A stretch of 64,000 nt of DNA from positions 10,602,001-10,666,000 of the forward strand of contig JBHGNT010000017.1 of assembly GCA_043228905.1 (NCBI GenBank), read 5' to 3'. This document shows, piece by piece, positions 45,307 through 55,070 of the stretch. Origin of the DNA: Azolla caroliniana (Eukaryota > Polypodiophyta). Position numbers and translations under genes: made by a program. Under the pieces are notes generated by a model. That model had not been told where the DNA came from, did not search any database, and saw nothing but the letters and a program-made list of their open reading frames with translations. Each line of letters opens with the position of its first letter. The stretch's first letter is position 1.

Positions 45307-45766
45307 TGAAAAGAATTGCATGCGGAAGCAATATAGAAAACTGAACAACAGAAAACGCAGGTTTAATGGAAAGCTTAGGTTTGCACAGTACGCACGGGAG
45401 AGATAGAGAGAGAGAGAGAGAGTAAACACAGAGCTTAATTCAAAAAGATAATACTCAATCTGTACATAGGATGTGCTTAGTGAGCACGTTTATACAAGCC
45501 CTGACAATCGGGCTGACACAAGTACTAACAATACTTGATTGCTCATAAATGAGCCTCGACTCTTACTCCCAAAACTATTCCTTACGAGGAATATCTTTCT
45601 AATGGCCTTTCGGTTTACGCACCGATACGGCCTTCCTACGCACCGGTTTGCGTACCGGTTTACGCATCCGTTTTACGCACCGGTTCGGCCTTACCGATTG
45701 GTCCCAACCGATCCGGTCCTCGGCTTGCTCAGCCGATCTGGCCGATGTTGAGCTTGTCTCTCAACA
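45307..45766 (-). repeat. C8 5' LTR (460 bp)
   Basis: Plus-strand ends are tgaaaagaattg and tctctcaaca. It carries a (ga)n run near 45404-45421 and a CCGG-rich block (45610-45745). Confidence 0.9.
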
Positions 45767-45839
45767 CCACATGAGTGAAAAAGGAATGCACATCTTGCCT
45801 GGCCGACTAGGAACTTCTTCCAGAAATGAAGGAACGCAG

Positions 45840-46140
45840 AACTGGGCGACATTGCACACAAGACCACCAAGAAGAAGAGAAGCTGTACTGGAACTAGTGC
45901 ACATGGATGTGTGCTATGTAGATGCTCCATTGCATCGAGGTGGACAATACTTTGTAACATTTATCGATGACTACTTAGTCAGAAAGAAAAACTGAGCGAC
46001 ATTCCACACAAGACCACCAAGAAGAAGAGAAGCTGCATTGGAACTAGTGCACATAGATGTGTGCTATGTAGATGCTCCATTGCATCGAGGTGGACAATAC
46101 TTTGTAACGTTTATCGATGGCTATAGTCGGAAGACATGAG
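45840..46140 (+). repeat. 151-bp tandem duplication in the C7 integrase
   Basis: aactgggcgacattgcacac at 45840 recurs as aactgagcgacattccacac at 45991. Both copies encode HTRPPRRREA and LELVHxDVCYVDAPLHRGGQ. The duplication includes the first catalytic Asp and changes frame (151 is not a multiple of 3). Confidence 0.9.
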
Positions 46141-48007
46141 CCTTCATACTAAAGTCAAAGGATCAAGTACAATGAATGTTCAAGGAGTTCTAGGCAAGAA
46201 CTGAACGAGAGTCAGGTCGGAAGTTGAAGGCTATCCAAACCAACAATGGTGGCGAATATAAAGGGTAGTTTGAGGAATACTGCAAGGCCTAGGGTATTCA
46301 AATCGAATACATTGTACCAAAGACCCCTAAGTTGAACGGGCTTGCAGAGAGGATGAATTGAACAATCATGGAGAGAATAAGGAGCATGCTCTCTCATGCT
46401 AAACTGCCGAAATCGTATTGGGTTAAGGCGATGTACACAATTGTTTACCTGATCAACAGGTTCCCCTTAATACCATTGAAAGGTGATGTCCCACAAAGTA
46501 CCACTGAAAGGTGGACAGGAAAGGATGTTTCCTACTGACACCTAAGGGTGTTCGGATGCTTAGTGTATATGCATATGGCTAAGGGTCAGAGGTTGACGCT
46601 CGACAACAAGTTGAAACCATGCATATTTATGGTATACTCGGAGGATGACTTCTGCTATAAGCTGTGGGACTTAGTTGATAAGAAAGTAGCGAGGAGTCGG
46701 GATGTAGTCTTCTTGGAAGACAAGACAATAGAGGACTGCAAGCAACAAAAGTCGGAATCGACTTCCCAGTCATCTCCCACTAATACCGATTTAAGACCAA
46801 GTGAACTGACACAGTTGGCTGTTCGGAGACAGCCAGTTGGCACAGCCGAATCCGAATCGGTCGACTCGAAGCAACTGATTAACACAGATGAGTCGGAGTT
46901 GGCAGACCTATTTTAGAAGTCGATCAAGGAATACGGGTAAGAATCAGCTAACCCTCAACGATTGATCAACACATATTAATCCAATCCGAGAGAAGAGTCG
47001 GAAGAGACATCCAAATTGGAGCCGACAACAAGTGGAAGGATACCCACTCAGAGAAAAGAGAGCATTGACTACATATGTCAGTCAATACATCCTCTTGACT
47101 GATGAAGGTGAACCTGAGTGCTATCAAGAAGCCATGGCCAATGAGCACAAGGAGAAATGGCTAAGTGCAATGCAAGATGAGATGGACTCCTTGCATGAGA
47201 ACTACACCTATGACATGGTAGACCTATTGAAAGGTAAGAGAAAACTTAGAAACAAATGGGTCTACAAGGTGCACACCTAGGTACAAAGCCCACATTATGG
47301 TGAAGGGGTTCCAACAGAAAAAGGATGTCAACTTTGACAAAATATTCGCATTAGTCGTGAAGGTAACATCCATCCGAACTATTCTGAACATTGCTGCGAG
47401 CATGAATTTGGAGATAAAATAGTTGGATGTCAAGACAACATTCTTGCATGGGAGCTGGATGAAGAGATCTATATGCAACAGCTTGAAGGCTTTGTAGAGA
47501 AAGGGAAAGAGAACCTGGTGTGTCGACTGAAGAACAACTTGTACGGGTTGAAACAAGCTCCACGCCAATGGTACAAGAATTTCGAGTTCTTCATGGTGGA
47601 ACATAGGTTCCCAAAAACACAGGATGATCATTATGTGTTCGTCAAAAGGTACAATGAAGGTGACTTAATTGTTTTGTTATATGTGGATGACATGTTGATA
47701 GTTGGACAAGACACGAAGAAGATTGTGAGCTTGAAGAAGCATTAGGAAAATCGTTTTCCATGAAAGATCTTGAACCGGTAAAATAGATCTTAGGGATGCA
47801 CATAGTTCAGGACAGAACTATGAAAGTGTTGTGGCCGTCAGAAAAGAAGTACGTGACAAAGATCTTGGAGAGGTTCAGCATGTTAGAAGCAAAGACAGTT
47901 GGCTCCGTGTTGCCGATAAATTGTAAGCTGAAGGCAAAACAATGCTCAAGGAGTGAGAAAGATAGGGTTGAGACGATGAAAGTACCATATGCCTCGGCCA
48001 TCGACAA

Positions 48008-48464
48008 TGTTAGAGCTTAGATCTGATGTAAGCATAAGATAATGATGTATTTGATAGCTAGATAAGAAAGGAGAGAGAGAAGGAAGGGTGTTGATCCACC
48101 CAACCACCCTCGAGTGAAGGGATAGAGACGGACTCGAGCCTCAATCGGTGTCCCATACCACCGTTGTGGCGTCTAGTCGTACCTGGTGCTGGCATGCTCG
48201 CTACAAGAGTTGACCCACCACAATGTCAAAGTCTCGACGTAGTCGATCATGTGTCAAATGAGGGTAGCTAGGCCTCATATTTATAGCCAGACCTAAGGCC
48301 CCCAGGCAAGTTCAAACTTGGCCTAATGGGTTGTCTCAATCCCGAGCATTAAAAGTAATCCTCTTCTTCTTTACACTCTCGTTTAACCCTCACACTTTAT
48401 CCACGTGTATAGAATACTACGGTAAATTCTCACCACGGGATATTCTATGGTCATGCCCATAACA
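48008..48464 (-). repeat. G3 3' LTR (457 bp)
   Basis: Plus-strand ends are tgttagagcttag and gcccataaca. It is homologous throughout to 16979-17432, in the opposite orientation. Confidence 0.9.
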
Positions 48465-48516
48465 TACTCTTGCAATGAAAGTTAGGGAAGTTAGTTTTAA
48501 GAATATTTTCACATTC

Positions 48517-49765
48517 TCATGTGACATCTTTTATTGACTTATCCATCCATTTAATTTTAAATTCTTGGATTATTTTAGAACACAATTTTTTTGTTTTAAC
48601 ATTGAGAATTCTTTCTGGTACATGTGGTTTAGAAGATAATTCTTCAGAAGTAACCAGAGTTTCAGTTGTCACTGTATTGTCACCAGAACCAAGAAGTTCT
48701 TTTAGACGACTTACATGAAAAACTTGATGGATTTCAACGCCATCAAGAAGAGCGAGACGATAGGCTGATGAACCAATGCATTTGAGGACTGTAAAAGGTC
48801 CACAAAACCGTGGCGCTAACTTAGCGCACTTACCCATAGAAAATGTCTTAGAATTGTGAGGTACACGTAAAAATACTTGCTGTCCAGGGTTGAATACATG
48901 AGGTTGCCTATTATGATCGGCATAAAAATGCGCTCTATCTTGAGTTGCTTAGATACCTCATCCTCTTCGGATAGACTTAAGAGATAAGGAGGTATACTTA
49001 TTGGTGCCAGACCAGGTACAATATCTATACGATGGTTTGTATTACGTTTAGGAGGTAACCCATATGGTAGTTCACTCGGGAAAAACATCACGAAAATCAT
49101 TTAAGATTTCATTGAGTTGTTGTTGTTCAAAATATGATAATTGACCCGAGACATTATCAATATTATAAACCCGAATGTTCGGATCAAGTACGTGCAATAA
49201 AATAAAGAAGAACAAGACAACTCGGATATTGATGGAGAGGAAATAATGGAAAGAGATTTACACATTGAATAAAATGAGTACAATCGTTCAGTACAAAGGA
49301 AATGGAATGGTGAACCCAATCAATTGATAAAGAAGAGTTTTTATTAAAAAACCAGGGATAGCCCAATATTACATCAGTGGTACAAAGATTCAATACATGG
49401 AAGTCTACTTCCTGTCTATAAGTATCAATAGAAATTCCTAATGAATGAATTGCCCCGTTGATGTATTGTACTCTTCCATCAGCCAAGTGCACCTTATAGG
49501 TGTGATCACTTATGGTGGGTTTGATTCCCCATATCTGAACCAAACGATCATTCACAAAGTTGTGTGAGCTTCCCGAATCAAATAAAAATTGTACGGGTTT
49601 GCACGAAGTAAATCAGTGTCCCAATACATAGTAAGGGAAGGAACTTTTACAATTACTTAAATGATGTGTATAGACCTCAAGGACATCAAGAATCTGACCT
49701 TTATGGTATGCAGCTTTTGTTTTGCTGTCGTGCTCTTTGGAGCTTTCGACATTGCTCTTTTGTTT
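48517..49765 (-). pseudogene. G3 protease remnant fused to integrase C-terminus by deletion
   Basis: Minus-strand reading gives protease NDRLVQIWGIKPTISDHTYK and CTTDVILGYPWFFNK, then LPYGLPPKRNTNHRIDIVPG and EEDEVSKQLK. At about 48950 it jumps to the end of integrase (HFYADHNRQPHVFNPGQQ in another frame), GPFTVLKCIGSSAYR and chromodomain residues PERILNVKTKK...IKWMDKSIKD. The RT/RNase H/core deletion has ctcaag at the junction. Gag continues on the far side of C5 at 55076-55700 (DTWTEFVTVFKGQFLQPPFR). Confidence 0.85.
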
Positions 49766-50361
49766 TGTTGGGATTACGGTCCCTTCGGATGGGATGGTCG
49801 GATATCAGAGATGAATGCCGACAAGCCCGGTTTCGGTTTCGGATCCGGATGACGAAGACCCCGGTTTCGGTACCGGATGACGAATGTACCCGGAGAGCGA
49901 TCCGGATGCAGGGACATATCCGTGAATATGTTCGCTATGGGCACCTGAGGCTACAGTTGTAAATAGCCCAAAGTCATATAAGTATAAATATGACTTAGGG
50001 CAAACGGTTTTATGGTCGCTTATCATTTTTCTGTTTTTCCACTCAAGAGGAGTGAAGAGAGAGCAGCCGTGAGAGAGAGAGCGTGAGAGAGGAAGAGGAC
50101 GACGCCTCTGTGTAATACCGCCGCCTGTGGCGAAGAAAGCGAGCTCAAGGTCGTTGCCTTGCAGCTCGCCATTGTATATTTCTCTGTGCATAGTTTGGTT
50201 TGGAGCCTCGCACTCCCGTGGTTTTTTCCCGTATAGGGTTTTCCACGTTAATCCCTGTGTATCGTGTCTTTCTCTGCATTTCCTATTTTCTGCTCCATTG
50301 ATTCGCGATTACTCGGTTGTGGCCGAGAGGTGAAGGTGAATAGAAGCGTCTATTCCCGACA
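49766..50361 (+). repeat. C5 5' LTR (596 bp)
   Basis: It begins tgttgggattacggtccc and ends tctattcccgaca. It carries about two minisatellite units (gccggatgacgaa-like, 49845-49885), three palindromes around the TATA box and GA-rich downstream sequence. Confidence 0.97.
49912..49996 (+). promoter_or_regulatory. C5 LTR core promoter within three palindromes
   Basis: Successive inverted repeats are gacatatccgtgaatatgttc (49912-49933), ggctacagttgtaaatagcc (49949-49968) and aagtcatat...atatgactt (49971-49996). The TATA box tataaata lies in the third. The trio recurs in the LTRs of C2, C4, C9 and C11, and in part in C10. Confidence 0.75.
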
Positions 50362-50363
50362 AA

Positions 50364-50375
50364 CTGGTATCAGAG
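50364..50375 (+). other. C5 primer-binding site (initiator Met)
   Basis: tggtatcagagc, three bases after the LTR end, is the standard plant copia primer site complementary to initiator-Met tRNA. Confidence 0.95.
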
Positions 50376-50381
50376 CGACTG

Positions 50382-53300
50382 TTGCAGAAAATGGAAGGCG
50401 GCGGCAGCGGGCAGCCGATGATGATGGTGCTGAATGCACAGAATTACGCCGACTGGAAGATCAAGATGGAGGATCTTCTGATTGTTCGGGACCTGTACGA
50501 ACCGATTGACAGGTCGGAAATACCGAAAGGGGTACTTGAGTCGGAGTGGAAGCTCCTGAACCGGAAAGCCGTAGCGACGATCCGACAATATGTCGATGTA
50601 AGCGTCCTACAACATGTGGCGAACGACACCAACGCATACGAGATGTGGAAGAAGCTGTCGGGCCTCTATGAGAGGAAGAATGCGTTGAACCGGACCTCCC
50701 TGATGAGGAAGATAGTGAATCTCAAGTACCGGGACGGCGAGAGTATGGTGGAACACGTAAGCACGTTCATGGGATTCGTGAATCAGCTTGCGGCGATCAA
50801 GTTCCCGTTGGAGGATGCAATGCAAGCCATCATCCTGATGTGTACATTGCCGGAAAGCTGGGAGAACTTGGTGGTGACTCTCAGCACCTCGTGCACCGAA
50901 GATAACTTGTCCTTACAAACGGTAAAGACAAGTATTCTGAATGAAGAAGCGCGTCGGAGAGATAAGGAACCGGCCTCCGACTCGAAGGCGCTGCTTACCG
51001 AATCGGATCGGGGAAGACAATGGAACCGGAGTCCGCAAAGACGGGAGAAGTCGGGGACCCGGTCGCAGTCAAGAGGAAGACCCACATGCTTCCACTGTGG
51101 GAAGCCGGGGCACTTCCGAAAGAACTGTCGGCATTACCGAAAAGACAACGGAGCCGACGACACCGACTCGAAGAAGTCACCGGAGAGAAACGGTGCATAC
51201 CGGGGAGCCACGGACCGGAGAGGTTCGGATCGGCGAGGGCAGGACCGGAAAGGAACAACGGCACTCGCGGCAAGTGAGGAAGAAATCATGCTCATCACCG
51301 AAGAAGGTGAGCTAAACGTTGCCGGCGATGAGACAACCTGGGTGGTCGATTCCGGAGCATCGTTCCACCTGACCCCGGAGAGAAGATACTTCTCATCCTA
51401 CAGAGCCGGTGAGCATGGCTGTGTTCGGATGGGAAATGAAGGTACGTGCCGGATTGCCGGCATAGGAGACGTGTGGTTGACAACCCCGACCGGATGCAAA
51501 ATGCTGCTGAAGGATGTCCGACACGTTCCGGAGGTTCGATTGAACCTGATTTCGGCCGGGAGGCTAGACGATGAAGGCTACACAGGTAGCATCCGGAACG
51601 GCGTAATGAAGTTCAGCAAGGGGAGCCTGATAGTGGCTCGGGCCCGGAAAGTCAACACACTGTACCTGATGAATGCCCGGTTATGTCCGGAAGAGCTGAA
51701 TGTGGCAGCCGACACTGCCGGTGAGCTGTGGCACAAGAGACTGTGCCACATGAGTGAGAAGGGGATGAAGAGGCTTGCAGAAGACAACCTTATTCCAGTG
51801 AAGCATGTGCACCTGGAGAAGTGCACCGATTGCCTGGCCGGTAAGCAGAACCGAACCTCCTTCCACTCAAGGCCACCGACGAGACGTAGCGCACCATTGG
51901 AGTTGGTGCACACCGACGTGTGTCAGGTAGAAACGAAGTCACATGGCGGAGCCCAGTACTTCGTAACTTTCATAGATGATCACAGCCGAAGACTGTGGAC
52001 GGCACCGTTGAAGACAAAGGACCAAGTGTTGTGCGTCTTCAAAGAACTCCACGCGAGAGTGGAAAGGGAATCCGGCAAGAAGCTGAAAGCGATACGAGCG
52101 GATAACGGAGGGGAATACCGGGGGCAGTTCCAGGAGTACTGTCGCTCGAAGGGAATCCGACTCGAGTTTACTGTGCCGAAGACGCCGGAACTGAACGGGC
52201 TGGCCGAGAGGATGAACCGGACCATAATGGAGAGGGTCCGGAGTATGCTGGCGCATGCGAAATTACCCAAGGGGTTTTGGGCTGAGGCAATGTCGACGGC
52301 GACATACGTGATAAACAGATCACCCTCAGTACCTTTGGACGGAGACACGCCGCAGAGAGTGTGGACCGGTAGGGAAGTATCCTACCGGCATCTGAAGGTG
52401 TTCGGGTGTCTCGCATACGTGCATGTGGCAAAGGACCGGAGAGGAAAGCTAGATCCAAAGACCCGGCCATGCATATTCCTCGGTTACGGCGATGACGAGT
52501 TCGGCTACCGAGTATGGAACCCGGTCGACAAGAAGATATTCAGGAGTCGAGATATCATCTTCATGGAGGACAAGACACTCGCCGACTGGGAGTCGGAGAA
52601 GAAGATGAAGAGCTCCAAGTCGACCGGTGAGGATCAACTCTACGAGGAGCAGTCCCGACCGGCAAGGGACCGGTTAGCACTCGAGGATCCGGCCGAAGAC
52701 GGTGAAGTAACAGAACCGGCCGAAGAAGATGAAAACGATACCGGAACCGGCCCCGATCCCGAAATGGATTCGGATGAAGAAGAATCGGAAGAACCGGTTA
52801 CCGAAGCTCCGGAACGGAGATATCCTCTAAGAGAGAGAAGGGCCCCCCGGAGATTTCCGGAACCAGAGCACGTGCTGCTAACCGACGAGGGGGAGCCGGA
52901 GAGCTTTGAAGAAGCAAAGCATGACACCCAGAGCCGCAGGTGGTTGAGTGCCATGCAGGACGAGATGGATTCCCTGCATGAGAACCACACATATGAACTT
53001 GTGGAGTTACCGAAAGGAAAGCGGGCGCTTCGAAACAAGTGGGTGTTCAAGCTGAAACCGGGAGATGCCGGAAAACCCCCGAGATACAAAGCCAGGATCG
53101 TGGTGAAGGGGTTTCAGCAAAAGAAGGGCGTCGACTTCGACGAGATATTTGCCCCGGTAGTGAAGATGACCTCCATCCGGACGGTGCTGAGCATAGCGGC
53201 AAGCACGGACCTCGAGGTAGAACAGATGGACGTGAAGACGGCATTCCTTCACGGTGACCTCGATGAAGAGATCTACATGCAGCAACCGGAAGGATTCGAG

Positions 53301-54464
53301 AAGAAAGGGAAGGAGCACCTGGTATGCCGGTTGAAGAAGAGTCTTTACGGACTGAAGCAGGCTCCCCGGCAATGGTACCGGAAGTTCGACTCCTTCATGA
53401 CCGACGAAGGGTACCTCAAAACGCAGTCCGACCACTGCGTGTTTGTGAAGAAGTTTGAAGGAGGAGACTCTCTAATACTCCTCCTGTACGTGGATGACAT
53501 GTTGATCGTCGGACGGGACCAGGTCAAGATACGGATGCTGAAGAAGGCCCTTCACCGAACCTTCTCAATGAAGGACCTGGGTCCGGCGAGGCAAATACTA
53601 GGGATGCACATCATCCGGGACCGGAAGAAGAAGCAGTTGTGGCTGTCACAGGAGAAATACGTGACGAAGGTGCTTCACCGGTTCAACATGTCGGAAGCAA
53701 GACCGGTCGGATCGACCCTCCCGGCAAACTGCAAGCTATCCAGCAAGCAAAGCCCCAAGACAAAGGCTGAAAAGGAGGATATGATGAAAGTGCCGTATGC
53801 CTCAGCCGTCGGGAGCTTGATGTACGCCATGGTGTGTACGAGACCGGACATCGGATATGCAGTCGGAGTGGTGAGCCGGTACATGAGCAATCCCGGCAAA
53901 GAGCATTGGAACGCGGTCAAGTGGATACTCCGATACCTGAAGGGCACAACGAATGTGTGCCTCCGATTCGGCTCCGGTAAACCCGAACTCGACGGTTTCA
54001 CCGATTCGGATATGTCGGCTGATGCAGATACCAGCCGGTCCACATCAGGGTATGTGATGACGTATGCAGGGGGAGCTGTTTCGTGGCAGTCGAGGCTGCA
54101 GAAGACGGTTGCGTTGTCAACCACGGAGGCGGAGTACATGGCAGCTGTTGAAGCCGGCAAGGAAGTAATATGGATGAAGGACTTCATTAGAGAGCTCGGT
54201 ATCCGGCAGGAGGAGTACCGACTCTACTGCGACAGTCAAAGTGCAATCCACCTTGCGAAGAACGCGGCCTATCACCCCCGGACGAAGCACATCCATCGAA
54301 GATATCACTGGATCCGGGAAAGGATAGAAGACAAGGAGTTCGTGCTGACAAAGATCCACACGGACGAGAACGGGTCGGATATGCTGACCAAGGTGCTCAC
54401 ACCCGACAAGCTGGAAGCATGCCGGAAGAGGATCGGATTGGAGAGACATCCCATGCCGAAGTGA
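50382..54464 (+). CDS. C5 Gag-Pol polyprotein (Gag, protease, integrase, RT, RNase H), intact
   Basis: The 1360 residues form one frame, starting MQKMEGGGSG seven bases after the primer site. Gag spans 1-235 and the zinc knuckle CFHCGKPGHFRKNC is at 236-249 (CX2CX4HX4C). Aspartic protease VVDSGASFHL lies at 321-330. Integrase has its HHCC finger at H451, H456, C481 and C484 and a core with D512 (HTDVCQ), D574 (ADNGGEYR) and E609 (LNGLAERMN). An acidic linker at 755-805 follows. RT starts near 852 (WLSAMQDEMDSLHENHTYE), with catalytic YVDD at 1036-1039. RNase H has D1208 (FTDSD), E1249 (STTEAEY) and D1284 (CDSQSA). It ends RHPMPK-stop just before the polypurine tract. Domain order PR-INT-RT-RH is copia; every catalytic residue I can check is present, and there are no stops. 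Expression of separate Gag would need proteolysis, since no frameshift site divides gag from pol. Confidence 0.97.
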   Translation: MQKMEGGGSGQPMMMVLNAQNYADWKIKMEDLLIVRDLYEPIDRSEIPKGVLESEWKLLNRKAVATIRQYVDVSVLQHVANDTNAYEMWKKLSGLYERKNALNRTSLMRKIVNLKYRDGESMVEHVSTFMGFVNQLAAIKFPLEDAMQAIILMCTLPESWENLVVTLSTSCTEDNLSLQTVKTSILNEEARRRDKEPASDSKALLTESDRGRQWNRSPQRREKSGTRSQSRGRPTCFHCGKPGHFRKNCRHYRKDNGADDTDSKKSPERNGAYRGATDRRGSDRRGQDRKGTTALAASEEEIMLITEEGELNVAGDETTWVVDSGASFHLTPERRYFSSYRAGEHGCVRMGNEGTCRIAGIGDVWLTTPTGCKMLLKDVRHVPEVRLNLISAGRLDDEGYTGSIRNGVMKFSKGSLIVARARKVNTLYLMNARLCPEELNVAADTAGELWHKRLCHMSEKGMKRLAEDNLIPVKHVHLEKCTDCLAGKQNRTSFHSRPPTRRSAPLELVHTDVCQVETKSHGGAQYFVTFIDDHSRRLWTAPLKTKDQVLCVFKELHARVERESGKKLKAIRADNGGEYRGQFQEYCRSKGIRLEFTVPKTPELNGLAERMNRTIMERVRSMLAHAKLPKGFWAEAMSTATYVINRSPSVPLDGDTPQRVWTGREVSYRHLKVFGCLAYVHVAKDRRGKLDPKTRPCIFLGYGDDEFGYRVWNPVDKKIFRSRDIIFMEDKTLADWESEKKMKSSKSTGEDQLYEEQSRPARDRLALEDPAEDGEVTEPAEEDENDTGTGPDPEMDSDEEESEEPVTEAPERRYPLRERRAPRRFPEPEHVLLTDEGEPESFEEAKHDTQSRRWLSAMQDEMDSLHENHTYELVELPKGKRALRNKWVFKLKPGDAGKPPRYKARIVVKGFQQKKGVDFDEIFAPVVKMTSIRTVLSIAASTDLEVEQMDVKTAFLHGDLDEEIYMQQPEGFEKKGKEHLVCRLKKSLYGLKQAPRQWYRKFDSFMTDEGYLKTQSDHCVFVKKFEGGDSLILLLYVDDMLIVGRDQVKIRMLKKALHRTFSMKDLGPARQILGMHIIRDRKKKQLWLSQEKYVTKVLHRFNMSEARPVGSTLPANCKLSSKQSPKTKAEKEDMMKVPYASAVGSLMYAMVCTRPDIGYAVGVVSRYMSNPGKEHWNAVKWILRYLKGTTNVCLRFGSGKPELDGFTDSDMSADADTSRSTSGYVMTYAGGAVSWQSRLQKTVALSTTEAEYMAAVEAGKEVIWMKDFIRELGIRQEEYRLYCDSQSAIHLAKNAAYHPRTKHIHRRYHWIRERIEDKEFVLTKIHTDENGSDMLTKVLTPDKLEACRKRIGLERHPMPK

Positions 54465-54474
54465 AGGGGGAGTT
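54465..54474 (+). other. C5 polypurine tract
   Basis: A purine run (aagggggag) lies between the stop codon and the 3' LTR and primes plus-strand synthesis in this family. Confidence 0.9.
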
Positions 54475-55070
54475 TGTTGGGATTACGGTCCCTTCGGATG
54501 GGATGGTCGGATATCAGAGATGAATGCCGACAAGCCCGGTTTCGGTTTCGGATCCGGATGACGAAGACCCCGGTTTCGGTACCGGATGACGAATGTACCC
54601 GGAGAGCGATCCGGATGCAGGGACATATCCGTGAATATGTTCGCTATGGGCACCTGAGGCTACAGTTGTAAATAGCCCAAAGTCATATAAGTATAAATAT
54701 GACTTAGGGCAAACGGTTTTATGGTCGCTTATCATTTTTCTGTTTTTCCACTCAAGAGGAGTGAAGAGAGAGCAGCCGTGAGAGAGAGAGCGTGAGAGAG
54801 GAAGAGGACGACGCCTCTGTGTAATACCGCCGCCTGTGGCGAAGAAAGCGAGCTCAAGGTCGTTGCCTTGCAGCTCGCCATTGTATATTTCTCTGTGCAT
54901 AGTTTGGTTTGGAGCCTCGCACTCCCGTGGTTTTTTCCCGTATAGGGTTTTCCACGTTAATCCCTGTGTATCGTGTCTTTCTCTGCATTTCCTATTTTCT
55001 GCTCCATTGATTCGCGATTACTCGGTTGTGGCCGAGAGGTGAAGGTGAATAGAAGCGTCTATTCCCGACA
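54475..55070 (+). repeat. C5 3' LTR (596 bp)
   Basis: It is the same length and sequence as the 5' LTR, with every stretch compared matching. Confidence 0.97.

Larger units (their letters stand above)
43395..45766 (-). mobile_element. Copia C8: gag-protease-only derivative with perfect TSD
   Basis: The 5' LTR is 45307-45766 on the minus strand, the primer site (TGGTATCAGAGTG) abuts it at 45306, and the 3' LTR is about 43395-43833. ccaca flanks both sides (43390-43394 and 45767-45771). Between the LTRs only Gag and protease remain. The protease region runs straight into the 3' LTR, which lacks its first ~22 bp and the polypurine tract, so the pol deletion probably occurred after insertion. 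Relatives: C3 (protein and post-primer sequence). Confidence 0.9.
42120..48003 (+). pseudogene. C7 copia polyprotein, multiply broken
   Basis: Gag: MIVLNSQNYAD, KMEDLLIVKDLYEPI, LMRKIVRLKYRDKES; a stop replaces the Trp of NYADW and of YEMWKKL. The zinc knuckle is eroded (SGKPRHF, KDYRH). Protease keeps VIDLSASFHIT, where DLSAS replaces DSGAS. GAG-pre-integrase (ELWHKRLGHM) is split by C8. In the integrase a 151-bp stretch is duplicated (45840-46140). The core continues with KAIQTNNGGEYKG and PKLNGLAERMN, the catalytic glutamate being present. RT reads WLSAMQDEMDSLHENYTYD, NLYGLKQAPRQWY and the intact LLYVDDMLIV near 47690, ending at ...KVPYASAID. At least a dozen stops make it inert. Confidence 0.87.
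41598..48007 (+). mobile_element. Copia C7: 5' LTR and decayed internal region, host of C8 and G3
   Basis: The 5' LTR is 41598-42065 (tgttaggaatatg...actcaaca), then spacer aac and iMet primer site tggtatcggagc (42069-42080). The internal region is TNT1-like and homologous to C5. It is interrupted by C8 at 43395-45766 and cut at 48007 inside the RT domain by the G3 LTR. RNase H and the 3' LTR are presumably to the right of the window. Confidence 0.86.
49766..55070 (+). mobile_element. Copia C5: complete, apparently intact TNT1/Tork-type retrotransposon
   Basis: The 5305-bp element has LTRs 49766-50361 and 54475-55070, both 596 bp and identical by eye over their whole length. The TSD tgttt is at 49761-49765 and 55071-55075. 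A consensus iMet primer site, a single intact 1360-codon gag-pol frame and a polypurine tract are all present. It sits in the gag of G3, whose sequence resumes exactly after the TSD. Identical LTRs mean insertion too recent for even one substitution to persist. It is the best candidate in the window for an active element and for supplying proteins to relatives C2, C4, C9, C10 and C11. Confidence 0.97.

Noticed and set aside
53007-53435. Long frames antisense to C5 pol (also 53675-54187 and 54117-54449)
   Set aside because: Shadows of the intact plus-strand polyprotein on the opposite strand.
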